Assembly: GCA_040882465.1 (NCBI GenBank)
Contig: JBBEBG010000011.1
Location: 1-37,649 of the forward strand
Length of the DNA stretch: 37,649 nucleotides
From: Gemmatimonadota bacterium
GTDB taxonomy: Bacteria > Gemmatimonadota > Gemmatimonadetes > Longimicrobiales > Gaopeijiaceae
Direction: 5' to 3'
Shown: positions 7,457 through 16,081 of the stretch, one piece after another
How the letters are laid out: each line of letters starts with the position of its first letter
How positions within the stretch are numbered: position 1 is the first letter of the stretch
The notes under the pieces: generated by a model
Database searches by the model: none
What the model saw: the letters and a program-made list of their open reading frames with translations, nothing else
Told to the model about the DNA's origin: nothing
Made by a program: the position numbers and the translations under genes

Positions 7457-9331
7457 CTAACGCCCTCCGCCCCCGCCACCTCCACCTCCGCCCCCCGACG
7501 ATCCTCCACCCCCCGATCCCGAGCTGCTCCCCGGCGGGCTCGAGGCCGACGAGATCGTCGAGCTCAGGCTCGACCCGAGCGACTGCGTGAATCCCCCCAT
7601 GTCCGTGATCCGGCCCGGGCCGTGGTACCATGCGATGGACTGCGTCGCGGCGGTCGCGGCAGCCTCCCCCACTGCGGCCGTGAACTTTTCCGTCCACGCC
7701 TCTTCCACCCCGAGCGCCACCGCGTAGGGGAGGAGCGATTCGAAGCGGTCCGCGTCCACGGGCGGGACCGCCAGGGCGGTCTGTGCCCTTCCCCGCTCGT
7801 CCCAGCTCGCGCCGGATGCCGCCTCCGCGTCGGGCCCCTCCGCGTCCGGACCTTCAATCCGCGCCAGATCGTCGCGTTCCGCCACGCTCAGGTAGAGCTT
7901 CAGCCCCTCGATCTCGTCCAGAAGCCTGCGTCCCTCAGGGGTGGGGGCCTTGATCGCTAGCCCGAAGGCGAGGAGGCCGACCGCCATGACGGTTGCGGCC
8001 AGGATGATCACCGGGATGCCGAACCCGCCCGAAAGAATAAGCGCGAGGACCGACGATGCGACCGCGATCAACATCGCGATGGCGAGGCTTCCCCCGTTCC
8101 GCTTGAAGTACTTTGGACTGTAGAAGCGATTCAGCTCCTTCTTGTGCGCCTCCCGTGCCGCCGAGAGCACCGCGGCGTTCGTATCCTTCAGCGTGATCGT
8201 GGGCATTCCACCGGGGAAGAGACCACTCAGTAGCTTCCGTTGGCTCGCGGGAAGTTCTGCCGCGACGCCACCATGCGCCCGGTGGAGCTTCCAGACATCC
8301 TTGAAGAATCCCTTCTCGCGGGCGATCTCGAGGTGGCCCGCCACGGCGAGGTCGAGCACGTCGCTGGAGAAGCAGCGCGCGTCGTACCCCATCCGCGTCT
8401 GGTACCGGACGCCGCCGGGTGTAAACCCCGGGCTAGGCTCGTAACGCGCGATGATGATCCCGGGCGCGGGGTCCCGCCCGATCCTTCTCCAGCGCGAGAT
8501 CGTGAAGAGAAGGAAGCCGAGCAGCCCGAGGAGAGCGACGAACACCCCGATGTTGTCGGAGAAAAATCGCTCCGCCCGCTCCACCTGGGTCGGCTCGGGG
8601 ATCACTCCCTTCGGAAAGGTGAGGACGATCGTGAATCCCTCGCGCGGCCCCAGCCCCCCCGTGAGCCGATAACGCGCCACTCCCGGCTCGACGATCTCGG
8701 CGACGTAGTCGTTCCCCTGCGCCCCTTGGGGACCGGTGTAGCCTTCCGCGGACATCGCCTCCGTGGAGACCGCCTCCGGAAGGCGCACGACGACCTCGCC
8801 TCTCTCGATCGGGAAGATCCATCCCGTCCCGATCGCATTCCAGTAGAGCTCGTCCCAATTCTCGAAGAACCCGAGCTGGCGATCGGTCCGGTACCGGAGG
8901 GTGAAGGTGTACTCGGCCGGGATGGTGAGGAAGTCGTCGTTCCCCGTGTTCAGCCGGACGCCGTTGCTGAGGCCTTCGGTGAACCAAGGCTCGGGCCGGC
9001 CGTTCCGCTCCACGCCGAGGACTTCGAAGTCCACCAGCACCCGGTTCCCGTAACGATCCTCGTAGCGAGTCGGGAAGTCCCGGTAGATTCCGCGGCGGAT
9101 CTGATTCCCTTCGGCACGCACGATGATCCGCTCCTCGACCTCCATCGAGCCGTCCGGGAGGATCTCGATCTCACTGTCGTAGGAGAGGATGCGCTCCTGG
9201 GCGGCGAGGTGCGGGCCGAAGGGGAAGGCCAGCAGGAGGGCCGCGAGCGCAAGTGCCGGACCCGCGACGCGGCGCGCGCGTCCCGGGCGGACGAGCCCGG
9301 CCGCGGCGGCCGCGACTTCGGTCCTCCTCAA
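7457..9331 (-). CDS. DUF2207 membrane protein with poly-glycine tail
   Basis: This is a 624-residue membrane protein. A signal peptide (about residues 1-44, ending LAAQ) is followed by the extracytoplasmic DUF2207 beta domain (ILSYDSEIEILPDGSMEVEERI onward, to about 245). A transmembrane helix lies near 265-280, then a soluble segment, a pair of helices near 415-460, and a C-terminal domain. The final residues are a Ser/Gly run ending in about 11 consecutive glycines, common in this family and in TPM proteins encoded beside LemA. Its start overlaps the LemA stop by four bases, so the two are cotranslated. A role in envelope stress or assembly is suspected, not established. Confidence 0.85.
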   Translation of the reverse strand: MRRTEVAAAAAGLVRPGRARRVAGPALALAALLLAFPFGPHLAAQERILSYDSEIEILPDGSMEVEERIIVRAEGNQIRRGIYRDFPTRYEDRYGNRVLVDFEVLGVERNGRPEPWFTEGLSNGVRLNTGNDDFLTIPAEYTFTLRYRTDRQLGFFENWDELYWNAIGTGWIFPIERGEVVVRLPEAVSTEAMSAEGYTGPQGAQGNDYVAEIVEPGVARYRLTGGLGPREGFTIVLTFPKGVIPEPTQVERAERFFSDNIGVFVALLGLLGFLLFTISRWRRIGRDPAPGIIIARYEPSPGFTPGGVRYQTRMGYDARCFSSDVLDLAVAGHLEIAREKGFFKDVWKLHRAHGGVAAELPASQRKLLSGLFPGGMPTITLKDTNAAVLSAAREAHKKELNRFYSPKYFKRNGGSLAIAMLIAVASSVLALILSGGFGIPVIILAATVMAVGLLAFGLAIKAPTPEGRRLLDEIEGLKLYLSVAERDDLARIEGPDAEGPDAEAASGASWDERGRAQTALAVPPVDADRFESLLPYAVALGVEEAWTEKFTAAVGEAAATAATQSIAWYHGPGRITDMGGFTQSLGSSLSSTISSASSPPGSSSGSGGGGSSGGGGGGGGGGGR

Positions 9332-9876
9332 GGGGACATCTCCACCCGCGGCGCCAGCCGTTCCTCCTCTTCCGCCTGGAAGAATTCCGCCGGCTTGAAG
9401 ATGAAAGCCCGGGCCACCACGAGGTCGGGGAAGCGCCCGATCGTCGTGTTATACTCGCGGACCGCGCCGTTGTAGAAGCGGCGCGCGTACTGGAGGTGGT
9501 CCTCGACTTCGACAAGGTCCCGCTGAAGCTGAAGGAAGTTCTCGTTCGACTTGAGGTCGGGATATGCCTCTTTGAGCGCGAAGAGGCGGGTGAGCGCGCC
9601 TTGGAGGGCGGCCTCGACGTCGCCCAGCCGGGCGGGACTCTGGATCGCCACCGCCTGCTCGCGGAGCGCGGTCACCGCCTCGAGCGTCGCTCGCTCGTGC
9701 CCCGCGTACGCTTTCACCGCGGCCACGAGCTGGGGGATGAGGTCGTGCCGGCGCTTGAGCTGGACGTCGATGTCGGCCCACGCGCCGTACATTTGTGTCC
9801 GAAGTCGGATCAGCCGGTTGAAGGCGAAGACGCCCCAGAGGATGAGGGCTGCCCCAACGACAAAAAATGGGGTCAT
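9328..9876 (-). CDS. lemA: LemA family membrane protein
   Basis: This is a 182-residue LemA-like protein: one N-terminal transmembrane helix (FFVVGAALILWGVFAF), then a long helical domain. The hallmark RLIRLRTQMYGAWADIDVQLKRRHDLIPQLV and a conserved middle containing LKSNENFLQLQRDL are both present. The internal ATG at 9876 was chosen over one at 9954 because it places the helix directly at the N-terminus and avoids overlap with the dioxygenase gene. No strong ribosome-binding site is visible at either. LemA/DUF2207 pairs are common and probably act together in the envelope. The molecular function is unknown. Confidence 0.85.
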   Translation of the reverse strand: MTPFFVVGAALILWGVFAFNRLIRLRTQMYGAWADIDVQLKRRHDLIPQLVAAVKAYAGHERATLEAVTALREQAVAIQSPARLGDVEAALQGALTRLFALKEAYPDLKSNENFLQLQRDLVEVEDHLQYARRFYNGAVREYNTTIGRFPDLVVARAFIFKPAEFFQAEEEERLAPRVEMSP

Positions 9877-9910
9877 CGGATTCGGCGTTTTTCGATTGTG
9901 AGATCCATCG

Positions 9911-10705
9911 TCAAATCTGCACGCCCAGATTGAATGTGGCCCGGAATCCTTCACCGGCTTCCGCGACGTCGAGCATCAGCTGGCTTCCCCCGCTGTTTCG
10001 GAAGATGTTATCGCCCTCGTTTCGCGCCCGCTGCCCCGCTTGCGCCGAATAGGGTGCGCGGGCAAAGACCCGGTCCGTGAAGCTGTCGTCGAAGTAGAGC
10101 TGGGAGACGAACTCCCGCGCCCCCGCCTCCGTCCCCGTCCGCACCTTGAAGTGGATGTGCACCGTCCGCCCCCGATACCACCCCGGGTAAATCGTCGTGA
10201 AATGCACCTGGCCGCGCGCATCCGCCGCCTGGAATCCGCGCAGCCACCTCTGTCCTACGGTGTTGAACCGCGGATCATTCACTCCCGAATAGATCCCGGC
10301 GGCGTCGCACTGCCAGAGATCCACGATCGCGCCCTCGTAGGGGATGCACTCGCTCCCGGCGATCCGGCTCACGTTCATCGTCAGCTCGAGCGGGATTCCA
10401 GGGGTCATCTCGGACCCGGGGGGATCCGTTCGGATGTCGTTCCGGTCGAGGAGGTGGTCCACGTAGTACGGTCCAAGCGTCTGGGCGGGGCGGACCACGC
10501 ACATCTGTTGTCCGAGGGCGGCCGAACGGGCGGCTACGCTCCGGGAGGTCCGTTCCGGGGCGATCCAGAGGGACGACGCATCTCCGCGAGGCGAGTCGGG
10601 ACGCGCGGCGCTCCCGGCGAGAGGAACGAAGGAGATCCCACCCAGGACACGGAGCGCTTCGCGGCGAGAAAGGAGTCGGCCGACCGGGAGATCGTCATTG
10701 TCCAT
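9911..10705 (-). CDS. Tat-exported intradiol ring-cleavage dioxygenase-like protein
   Basis: This is a 264-residue protein with a twin-arginine-like signal (LSRREALRVLGG, residues 12-23) followed by a non-heme iron intradiol dioxygenase domain. The probable Fe(III) ligands are Tyr139 (AGIYSG), Tyr177 (PGWYRGRT), His183 and His185 (VHIHF), the arrangement of protocatechuate 3,4-dioxygenase. The domain is a single beta-type subunit, as in many exported dioxygenases of unknown substrate. No catechol-pathway genes flank it, so a role in humic or lignin-derived aromatics is only a guess. The plus-strand bases 10706-10838 hold no recognised gene. Confidence 0.85.
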   Translation of the reverse strand: MDNDDLPVGRLLSRREALRVLGGISFVPLAGSAARPDSPRGDASSLWIAPERTSRSVAARSAALGQQMCVVRPAQTLGPYYVDHLLDRNDIRTDPPGSEMTPGIPLELTMNVSRIAGSECIPYEGAIVDLWQCDAAGIYSGVNDPRFNTVGQRWLRGFQAADARGQVHFTTIYPGWYRGRTVHIHFKVRTGTEAGAREFVSQLYFDDSFTDRVFARAPYSAQAGQRARNEGDNIFRNSGGSQLMLDVAEAGEGFRATFNLGVQI

Positions 10706-10838
10706 GGGTTCACCTCATGTGGAGGACTTGCTCATGGTACGCCTTGTCCCGTACCCCCGCGATGCCCACTCTGTGGCGAGGGTCACGGGATTCGCACCGA
10801 AACCTTACCCATCGCTTCCTTCTTGTCCGAGGCATGCG

Positions 10839-11300
10839 ATGTCGAGACAGATCCGTCCCGGGTTCGTCCTGGCCGCCCTCCTTGCGCCGGTCTTGCTCCC
10901 CGCGGTCGTGTACTTCGTGGCGGCGTTCGCTTCGGGGCTCGGTCCGGTGGGGTCCGTCGAGGCACTCCTCGAGCAGAGCTTCGGCGGGCGCCCGAGCCCC
11001 GTCACGACGGGGCTCCTCGGGCTCTTCCCCGCCCTCCTCCTTCTCGGCGGCATCTTCCTGGCGCGGCGGCTCTGGCCGCAGGCCGAGTGGATCCAAGCGG
11101 CGGGGTGGGGCGGCCTCGGGGCGCTCCTCATCGTGCTCGCCTGGGCAAACTTCGAAGTTTGGCCCCTGTTCCTTCCCGGAAGAAGTTTTCCCGGATTTCC
11201 GCACGGGATCGAGCTCGTGATCGGGCCACTCATCTTCGGGCCGGTGGCGATACTCGTCGGTGCGGCCTTCCTCGGAATTCTGGCGGGAATTCGCTCATGA
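10839..11300 (+). CDS. Small integral membrane protein, unknown function
   Basis: This is a 153-residue protein with four predicted transmembrane helices: VLAALLAPVLLPAVVYFVAA, a helix around LLGLFPALLLLGGIF, one around GGLGALLIVLAW and one around LIFGPVAILVGAAFLGIL. The start at 10839 (MSRQIRPG) gives a normal positive-inside N-terminus and has GAGG a few bases upstream. A longer frame overlaps the divergent dioxygenase gene and is less likely. I do not recognise the family. Its stop overlaps the ATG of the next lipoprotein gene (ATGA), so the two are probably coupled. Confidence 0.6.
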   Translation: MSRQIRPGFVLAALLAPVLLPAVVYFVAAFASGLGPVGSVEALLEQSFGGRPSPVTTGLLGLFPALLLLGGIFLARRLWPQAEWIQAAGWGGLGALLIVLAWANFEVWPLFLPGRSFPGFPHGIELVIGPLIFGPVAILVGAAFLGILAGIRS

Positions 11301-12403
11301 CATCGGTCGCCGCCTGGCTCTTGCTCACCGCCCTGGGCGGATGCGAAGTCGGGCAACCCCCATTGGGAGGAACCGAAACGGCGCTTGAGTGCGCACCGCC
11401 GGCGCAGACCCTAGCCGAATTCTACGCGGCCGCCGATGAGGTGGCCTTCGCTCGGTTGGAGGCGAGTGTGGCGCGCGGAACCACGCGGGTTCTGCGCATG
11501 ACCGTCGTCGAGACGCCGTGGAAGGCCTGGGCGAGCCGCCCGAATCCACTTCGAGTCGACGACGGCGTGGAGTATGTGTCCGAAGTGTTTCCCCCGGAAT
11601 GCGCACTCCCACTCGAAACCGGCGCCGTTTACGTCGTCTTCGCCGCGCCGGACTCCGCGTCGCCGAGCACCCTCCGCGTGGATGGCTGCACCGGATCCCG
11701 GGCCTACGTTTCGGCCTCGGGCGCGAACCCGCAGGGATTCGACGATGTGCCGGGCGCCTTCGTCGCCTCCCAACTCGACACCCTCTCCGGGATGGACGTG
11801 CTGCGCGCGTTCTCGGCGAACTATCCGGACGAGTCGGACCCCGAGAACGCGACCCTCGTCGGCATGCTCGACCTGGACAACCTCGCGCACGGAGGCACCG
11901 TCCCCGTTCGCGAGGGCCGCGATGTGGAAAGTCCGCTCCTCGCCACGGTCGCCTCGTACGATGAGGTCGAGTCCCGCGAGGTGGGCTACGAGGTCGGAGC
12001 GGCGGTCGCCTTCGCGCGGGCGGAAGGTTGGACCCGCATCCGCCTCGCCGACGGTCGTTTCGGTTGGGTGGCCCCGGACGACGCAGGCACCTGGTTCCCT
12101 TACGGGGAGCTCGTGGTCAATCGCCTGAACTACCTCACGGGGGAATGGAGCGGCCACGTCTGGCCCGATTTGGGCGCGGGGATCCCGGCGCGCAGCTCCA
12201 ACAAGGTGAGCGCGGAACGAGAGGAGTATGCCGCCGAGGTGATCGAAAGCACGACCGTGGGCGGTACGCTCTGGTTCCGGGTCAACGTCCTCTCCGTGAA
12301 CCCGTGCGAAGCGGGTGAGAGGCGCCTCGGGCTCTCCGGTTGGATTCCCGCCTTCGGACCCACCGGTCAGCCGACGGCCTGGTATTACTCGCGGGGGTGC
12401 TGA
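11297..12403 (+). CDS. Lipoprotein with SH3-like segment, unknown function
   Basis: This is a 368-residue probable lipoprotein with lipobox ALGGC at Cys16. The N-terminal half (about 30-160) has paired cysteines and resembles a small secreted beta domain. The middle (about 190-265), including GWTRIRLADGRFGWVAPDDAG, looks like a bacterial SH3 domain that may bind cell wall. The C-terminus is Trp-rich. The start at 11297 overlaps the upstream membrane-protein stop and gives the signal peptide immediately. I do not recognise a specific family. A cell-envelope role with its coupled neighbour is inferred. Confidence 0.6.
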   Translation: MTSVAAWLLLTALGGCEVGQPPLGGTETALECAPPAQTLAEFYAAADEVAFARLEASVARGTTRVLRMTVVETPWKAWASRPNPLRVDDGVEYVSEVFPPECALPLETGAVYVVFAAPDSASPSTLRVDGCTGSRAYVSASGANPQGFDDVPGAFVASQLDTLSGMDVLRAFSANYPDESDPENATLVGMLDLDNLAHGGTVPVREGRDVESPLLATVASYDEVESREVGYEVGAAVAFARAEGWTRIRLADGRFGWVAPDDAGTWFPYGELVVNRLNYLTGEWSGHVWPDLGAGIPARSSNKVSAEREEYAAEVIESTTVGGTLWFRVNVLSVNPCEAGERRLGLSGWIPAFGPTGQPTAWYYSRGC

Positions 12404-12520
12404 ACTGACCCCTTCCGCCATTCCGGCGCCCGGGCACCCGCGACAACCTCGACGCCTCGTTCCGCATGACGCTGCACCCCAGTACACCGGCATGGGCAAA
12501 CGCCTAGCCTCGGGTCCATG

Positions 12521-12540
12521 TGGATCGTACATTTGATCCA
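12521..12540 (+). promoter_or_regulatory. Inverted repeat upstream of the Xre/RES module
   Basis: TGGATC at 12521-12526 and GATCCA at 12535-12540 form an inverted repeat with an eight-base spacer, 18 bases before the antitoxin ATG. Xre-type antitoxins of RES modules repress their own promoters, so this is a candidate operator. The rest of 12404-12558 shows no gene. Confidence 0.35.
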
Positions 12541-12558
12541 TATGGCCGCGAGGAGACC

Positions 12559-12996
12559 ATGACCATCAAAGCATCCGATGTCGCCCGCATCCTGGGCGGA
12601 GAAAGGGTCCTGCGCCGGCGCGTCCGATCGGTGAACGACCTGAGGGAGGTCGTCGAGGCCGGCCTTCCCGTGGAGTCGCTGCGTCGGGCGGTGGAGGCGG
12701 CGGCCGGCAAGGGACGCGACGCAAACGAACTGCTGTACGGGATCGTCCCCAAAACGACTCTCCTCCGGCGTCACCGTCTCCTCAACGTCGAAGAAAGCCA
12801 GCGGCTCGAGCGTCTGGCACGGATCGTCGCCCTGTCGAACGAAGTCTGGGAGGATCCCGAGCGCTCACGGGAATTCCTCTTCGGAGTCCAGCCCTCCCTC
12901 GGCGGGACACGCCCCGTGGAGCTCTCGAGGAGCGAGCTCGGTGCGCGCCAGGTGGAGGAGCTTCTCTACCAGATGGAATATTCGCTTCCCGTCTGA
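12559..12996 (+). CDS. Xre/MbcA/ParS-family antitoxin of a RES module
   Basis: This is a 145-residue antitoxin with an N-terminal helical DNA-binding part. A C-terminal DUF2384 (MbcA/ParS/Xre) toxin-binding domain spans roughly 80-140, including PERSREFLFGVQPSLGGTRPVEL. The ATG at 12559 has AGGAG just upstream; a GTG at 12520 would add 13 residues. Its stop overlaps the toxin start by one base (TGATG), so synthesis is coupled. The family neutralises RES toxins by covering the NAD pocket with its C-terminus. Confidence 0.85.
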   Translation: MTIKASDVARILGGERVLRRRVRSVNDLREVVEAGLPVESLRRAVEAAAGKGRDANELLYGIVPKTTLLRRHRLLNVEESQRLERLARIVALSNEVWEDPERSREFLFGVQPSLGGTRPVELSRSELGARQVEELLYQMEYSLPV

Positions 12997-13448
12997 TGGC
13001 CGTCGCGTGGCGCGTCGCTAAGAAGCGTCATCCGGTGTACGACGGAGCCGGCGCCATGCGAATGGGTGGCCGGTGGAATTCACCCGGCCGTGGAGTCATC
13101 TACGGAGCGGACAGCTTCGCGGGCGCACTCCTCGAGATCCTCGCACACGCCCTTCGCCCGCGGACTCTCCCCGGTGCCCACCACGCAACGCGGCTCGACA
13201 TCCCGGAGGACCTTATCGAACCGCTGGAGCCCGAGTCCCTTCCCGGCTGGGAGGCGAAAGGGTCCCCCGAAGCCCGCGCGTTCGGAGACCAGTGGCTCGC
13301 CGAACGGCGTAGCGCGGTGCTCGTCGTCCCCGCGGTCCCTTCGCGCCCCGTCGGTCGAATCGTGATGGTCAATCCGCTCCATCCCGACGCCGGCCGGATT
13401 CTCGTCGCCGACCCCTTCGACGTTCGTTGGGACGAGCGGCTCTTTTGA
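12996..13448 (+). CDS. RES-domain toxin, NAD+ phosphorylase/glycohydrolase family
   Basis: This is a 150-residue RES toxin. The family destroys cellular NAD+, by phosphorolysis in MbcT or by hydrolysis. The diagnostic residues are present: Arg6 (AWRVAKK), the GGRWNSPG turn at about 24-31, Tyr36, Glu47 (ALLEILAH) and Ser106 (ERRSAVLV), followed by VNPLHPD. The length is typical. It directly follows its antitoxin with a one-base overlap. The following 13449-13607 contains only the upstream region of the GntR gene. Confidence 0.9.
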   Translation: MAVAWRVAKKRHPVYDGAGAMRMGGRWNSPGRGVIYGADSFAGALLEILAHALRPRTLPGAHHATRLDIPEDLIEPLEPESLPGWEAKGSPEARAFGDQWLAERRSAVLVVPAVPSRPVGRIVMVNPLHPDAGRILVADPFDVRWDERLF

Positions 13449-13555
13449 CCGAAGCCGCGTGCCGGGCGCACCGACGAAGCTCAACGCTCGATCGTCCACC
13501 AGGAACGACGACCAGAGCGATCATCTCATCGCTCGTCCTGAACCCGTCGGAACGA

Positions 13556-13571
13556 CGTTTCAGCTGAAACG
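13556..13571 (+). promoter_or_regulatory. Perfect 16-bp palindrome upstream of GntR gene, probable operator
   Basis: CGTTTCAGCTGAAACG is a perfect palindrome 36 bases before the GntR start. The same core occurs, extended to a 22-bp perfect palindrome, at 21377-21398 just upstream of a YeeE/YedE pair. Two identical sites in front of a regulator gene and a sulfur-transport operon fit an autoregulated GntR/HutC regulon. Binding is inferred. Confidence 0.6.
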
Positions 13572-13607
13572 CTTGTATCGACACGTACTTACAACTAGAT
13601 TTCTTAT

Positions 13608-14438
13608 ATGTTCGAGGCCCTCCGCTCCGGGATCCCGCTTCACGAGCAGATCTCCTCCTGCCTCCGGAAGAAGATCGATTCCGGCGCCCTCGAACCTCAC
13701 GCGCAGCTCCCCTCCGAACACGAGCTCTGCGACCGGTTCGGGGTCAGCCGCGTCACGGTACGCCGAGCACTCCAGACGCTCGAAGCGGACGGTGCCGTGT
13801 ATCGCCGGCAGGGACTCGGTTCCTTCGTCTGCGAGCGGCGCGTGCCCGGGGGACTCGTCCGGCTCACCGACTTCGCGGAGGACATGCGGCGCGCGGGAAT
13901 GGAGGCGTCGTCGCGGGTTCTTCATCAGGCGAACGAACCCTGCCCCGTTCCGGTGGCGGAGCACCTGGGCGTCGCACCGGGAAGCCCCGTCATTCGATTG
14001 GATCGCATCCGCCTCGGAGACGGCGAGCCGGTCGCGCTCGACCGCACCTGGCTCCCTCCGTATTACGCGCAGCTCCTGGAAGGGCACGACCTCGCGGGGG
14101 ACACGCTTTACCAGGTGCTCGAAAAGGAGTACGGGATCGCCGCCCTCTCGGCGCGGCTCCGCATCTCGGCTACGGTTGCGGACGATGCATTGGCGGGTCC
14201 CCTCGATGTCGCTCCGGGCGCACCCCTCCTCCTCATCGAGCGCACGAGCCGGACCCTCGGGGCAAAGGCGATCTACTTCCAGCGGCGCTTCTACCGAAGC
14301 GACCGGATCGCCTACGAGCTCGAGGTGGCGCGTGACCCCGAGCGGGTGGGCGCGGCGGGTTCGGCGGGTTCAGAGTCCGAGGGGATGCCACTCCGCGAGT
14401 TCGAGCCGGTCTTCCAAGCGGGGTCGGGCGCGAGCTGA
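13608..14438 (+). CDS. GntR family transcriptional regulator, HutC/UTRA subfamily
   Basis: This is a 276-residue regulator. The winged helix-turn-helix spans about 9-75 (LPSEHELCDRFGVSRVTVRRAL, then GLGSFVC). The UTRA effector domain spans about 85-240 (from VRLTDFAEDMRRAG, through VALDRTWLPP, to IYFQRRFYRSDRIAYEL). HutC-type regulators bind small ligands such as sugar phosphates, histidine derivatives or sulfonates. The tail after YELEVAR is longer than usual and overlaps the convergent SulP gene by 127 bases. Its position at the edge of the sulfur island and the shared palindrome suggest it controls sulfur uptake. The ligand is unknown. Confidence 0.85.
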   Translation: MFEALRSGIPLHEQISSCLRKKIDSGALEPHAQLPSEHELCDRFGVSRVTVRRALQTLEADGAVYRRQGLGSFVCERRVPGGLVRLTDFAEDMRRAGMEASSRVLHQANEPCPVPVAEHLGVAPGSPVIRLDRIRLGDGEPVALDRTWLPPYYAQLLEGHDLAGDTLYQVLEKEYGIAALSARLRISATVADDALAGPLDVAPGAPLLLIERTSRTLGAKAIYFQRRFYRSDRIAYELEVARDPERVGAAGSAGSESEGMPLREFEPVFQAGSGAS

Positions 14439-16081
14439 GCTCGTTGCGCCGCCTCGACCGCCTCGCTGTCCTCGAAGAAGAAGCGGTCGGCGCCGACCTT
14501 CTCCCGTAGCCCCGCGCGCCGGAAGCGATCCATCACCGGCCCCTTTACCCCGGCGAAGTACGGCTCGACGCCGAGCCCCTTCAGGTGCTCCATGATCCCT
14601 TCGAGGTGGTGGAGCCCGGTCGAATCCACCCCGTTCACGGCGTGGAAGTCGAAGACGAAGGCACGCGGCCTCGGCTCTGCTTCGGCGAGCCTCCGTACCT
14701 CGTCCCGCAGGAATTCGACGTTCGCGAAGCAGAGCGTCGCGTCCATCCGGTACACGACGACGCCCTGGATCCTTTCTGCATCGGGGAAGCGGGTGAGGTT
14801 CCTGAACGTCCCCGTTCCCGGGAGCCGACCGAGGATCGCGGAGTGCGGGCGCGAGGTCTCGTAGACGAGCGCCGCGAGCGAGGCGAGGACCCCGACGAGG
14901 ATTCCCTGCTCGATCCCGAGGAGGAGCGTCGTCGCGAAGGTGATCGCCATCATCGCGAAGTCGCGGCGGTCCACCCGCCAGAGATGAACCGCCTCCCTCC
15001 AGTTGAAAAGGCTCGCGATCGCCACGATCACGATCGCGGCGAGGACGGCGTTCGGGAGCGTCTCGAAGAGCCCGGTCAGGAAGAGCAGCGTGAGGGCGAT
15101 GACGACCGCCGCGAAGATGGAGGCGAGGGTCGTCCGCGCTCCGGCCTGGTCGTTCACCGCCGTCCGCGCGAACCCGCCCGTCGTGGGGAAAGCGCGGAAG
15201 ATTCCACCCACCAGGTTCGCCGCGCCGAGCGCGACGAGCTCCCGGTTCGCGTCCACCTCGTAGCCGTGTTTCGTGGCGTATGCCTTCGCGACCGCGATGG
15301 ATTCCATGAAGCCGACCAGAGAGATCGTGAGCGCCACGGGAAGAAGCGCGACGACCGCGGCGAGGTCCATGGCCGGAAAGGTCGGAAGCGGGAGTCCGCC
15401 CGGGACTTCGCCCAGCACCCGAAGCCCCCGGCCTTCCATGCCGAAGAACCAGGCCGCGGCCGTGAAGAGCGCGACGACGGCGAGGGCGGCGGGAAAGGTC
15501 GGCCGCCACGCCCGAAGCGCGACGAGAAGGACGATCGCCGCCGCGCCCACGGCGAGCGTCAACGGATGAACCGCGCCGATCTCCCCCGCGAGCGAGATGA
15601 GGATCTCTTGCACCCGCTCGGAGCTCGGGAGGTTCACACCGACGAGGTGGCGGAGCTGGCTCGCCCCGATCACGATCGCCGCCGCGCTCGTGAACCCGGC
15701 GAGCACCGGATGGGAGAGGAAGTTCGTGAGGAAGCCGAAGCGGAGGAGCCCCATCCCGAGCTGGAGCACTCCGACCATGAGCGCGAGCAGGAGCGCGAGC
15801 TGAACGTAACGTGCGGGGTCCCCGTCCGCGAGGGGCCCCACCCCCGCGGCGACGAGAAGCGACACCATCGCGACCGGCCCCACCGCGAGCTGGCGCGACG
15901 TCCCGAGGAGCGCGTACACGACGAGCGGGACGAGTGAGGCATAGAGCCCGTAGATCGGGGGCATCCCCGCGATCAGCGCGTACGCCATCCCCTGGGGGAT
16001 GAGCATGACCCCCACGGTGAGCCCGGCGGAGAGGTCGTCCCGGAGGTGGGCCCGGTCATACCGCTCGAGCTCGAGCGTCAC
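14312..16081 (-). CDS. SulP (SLC26-like) anion transporter with STAS domain
   Basis: This is a 589-residue SulP-family transporter, probably for sulfate or bicarbonate. The N-terminal membrane domain carries the signature VGVMLIPQGMAYALIAGMPP and PIYGLYASL. A cytoplasmic STAS domain occupies about 430-545, with the conserved FDFHAVNGVDSTGLHHL. The final 35 or so residues, rich in Ser, Ala and Pro, overlap the convergent GntR gene. Its ATG overlaps the stop of the CstB-like gene by four bases, making it the last gene of the YeeE-YeeE-CstB-SulP operon. Context favours sulfate or sulfite transport out of or into the cell; direction is unknown. Confidence 0.85.
   Translation of the reverse strand: MTLELERYDRAHLRDDLSAGLTVGVMLIPQGMAYALIAGMPPIYGLYASLVPLVVYALLGTSRQLAVGPVAMVSLLVAAGVGPLADGDPARYVQLALLLALMVGVLQLGMGLLRFGFLTNFLSHPVLAGFTSAAAIVIGASQLRHLVGVNLPSSERVQEILISLAGEIGAVHPLTLAVGAAAIVLLVALRAWRPTFPAALAVVALFTAAAWFFGMEGRGLRVLGEVPGGLPLPTFPAMDLAAVVALLPVALTISLVGFMESIAVAKAYATKHGYEVDANRELVALGAANLVGGIFRAFPTTGGFARTAVNDQAGARTTLASIFAAVVIALTLLFLTGLFETLPNAVLAAIVIVAIASLFNWREAVHLWRVDRRDFAMMAITFATTLLLGIEQGILVGVLASLAALVYETSRPHSAILGRLPGTGTFRNLTRFPDAERIQGVVVYRMDATLCFANVEFLRDEVRRLAEAEPRPRAFVFDFHAVNGVDSTGLHHLEGIMEHLKGLGVEPYFAGVKGPVMDRFRRAGLREKVGADRFFFEDSEAVEAAQRAQLAPDPAWKTGSNSRSGIPSDSEPAEPAAPTRSGSRATSSS

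Noticed and set aside
10040-12403. A single 787-residue plus-strand protein
   Set aside because: Only the part from 11297 has a lipoprotein signal and protein-like composition. The upstream part is antisense to the dioxygenase gene and overlaps the small membrane protein gene in another frame.
9200-13600. tRNA or small structured RNA genes
   Set aside because: Intergenic gaps here and elsewhere were read for tRNA arm patterns and strong hairpins followed by T runs. Only short operator-like inverted repeats were found, and no convincing intrinsic terminator.
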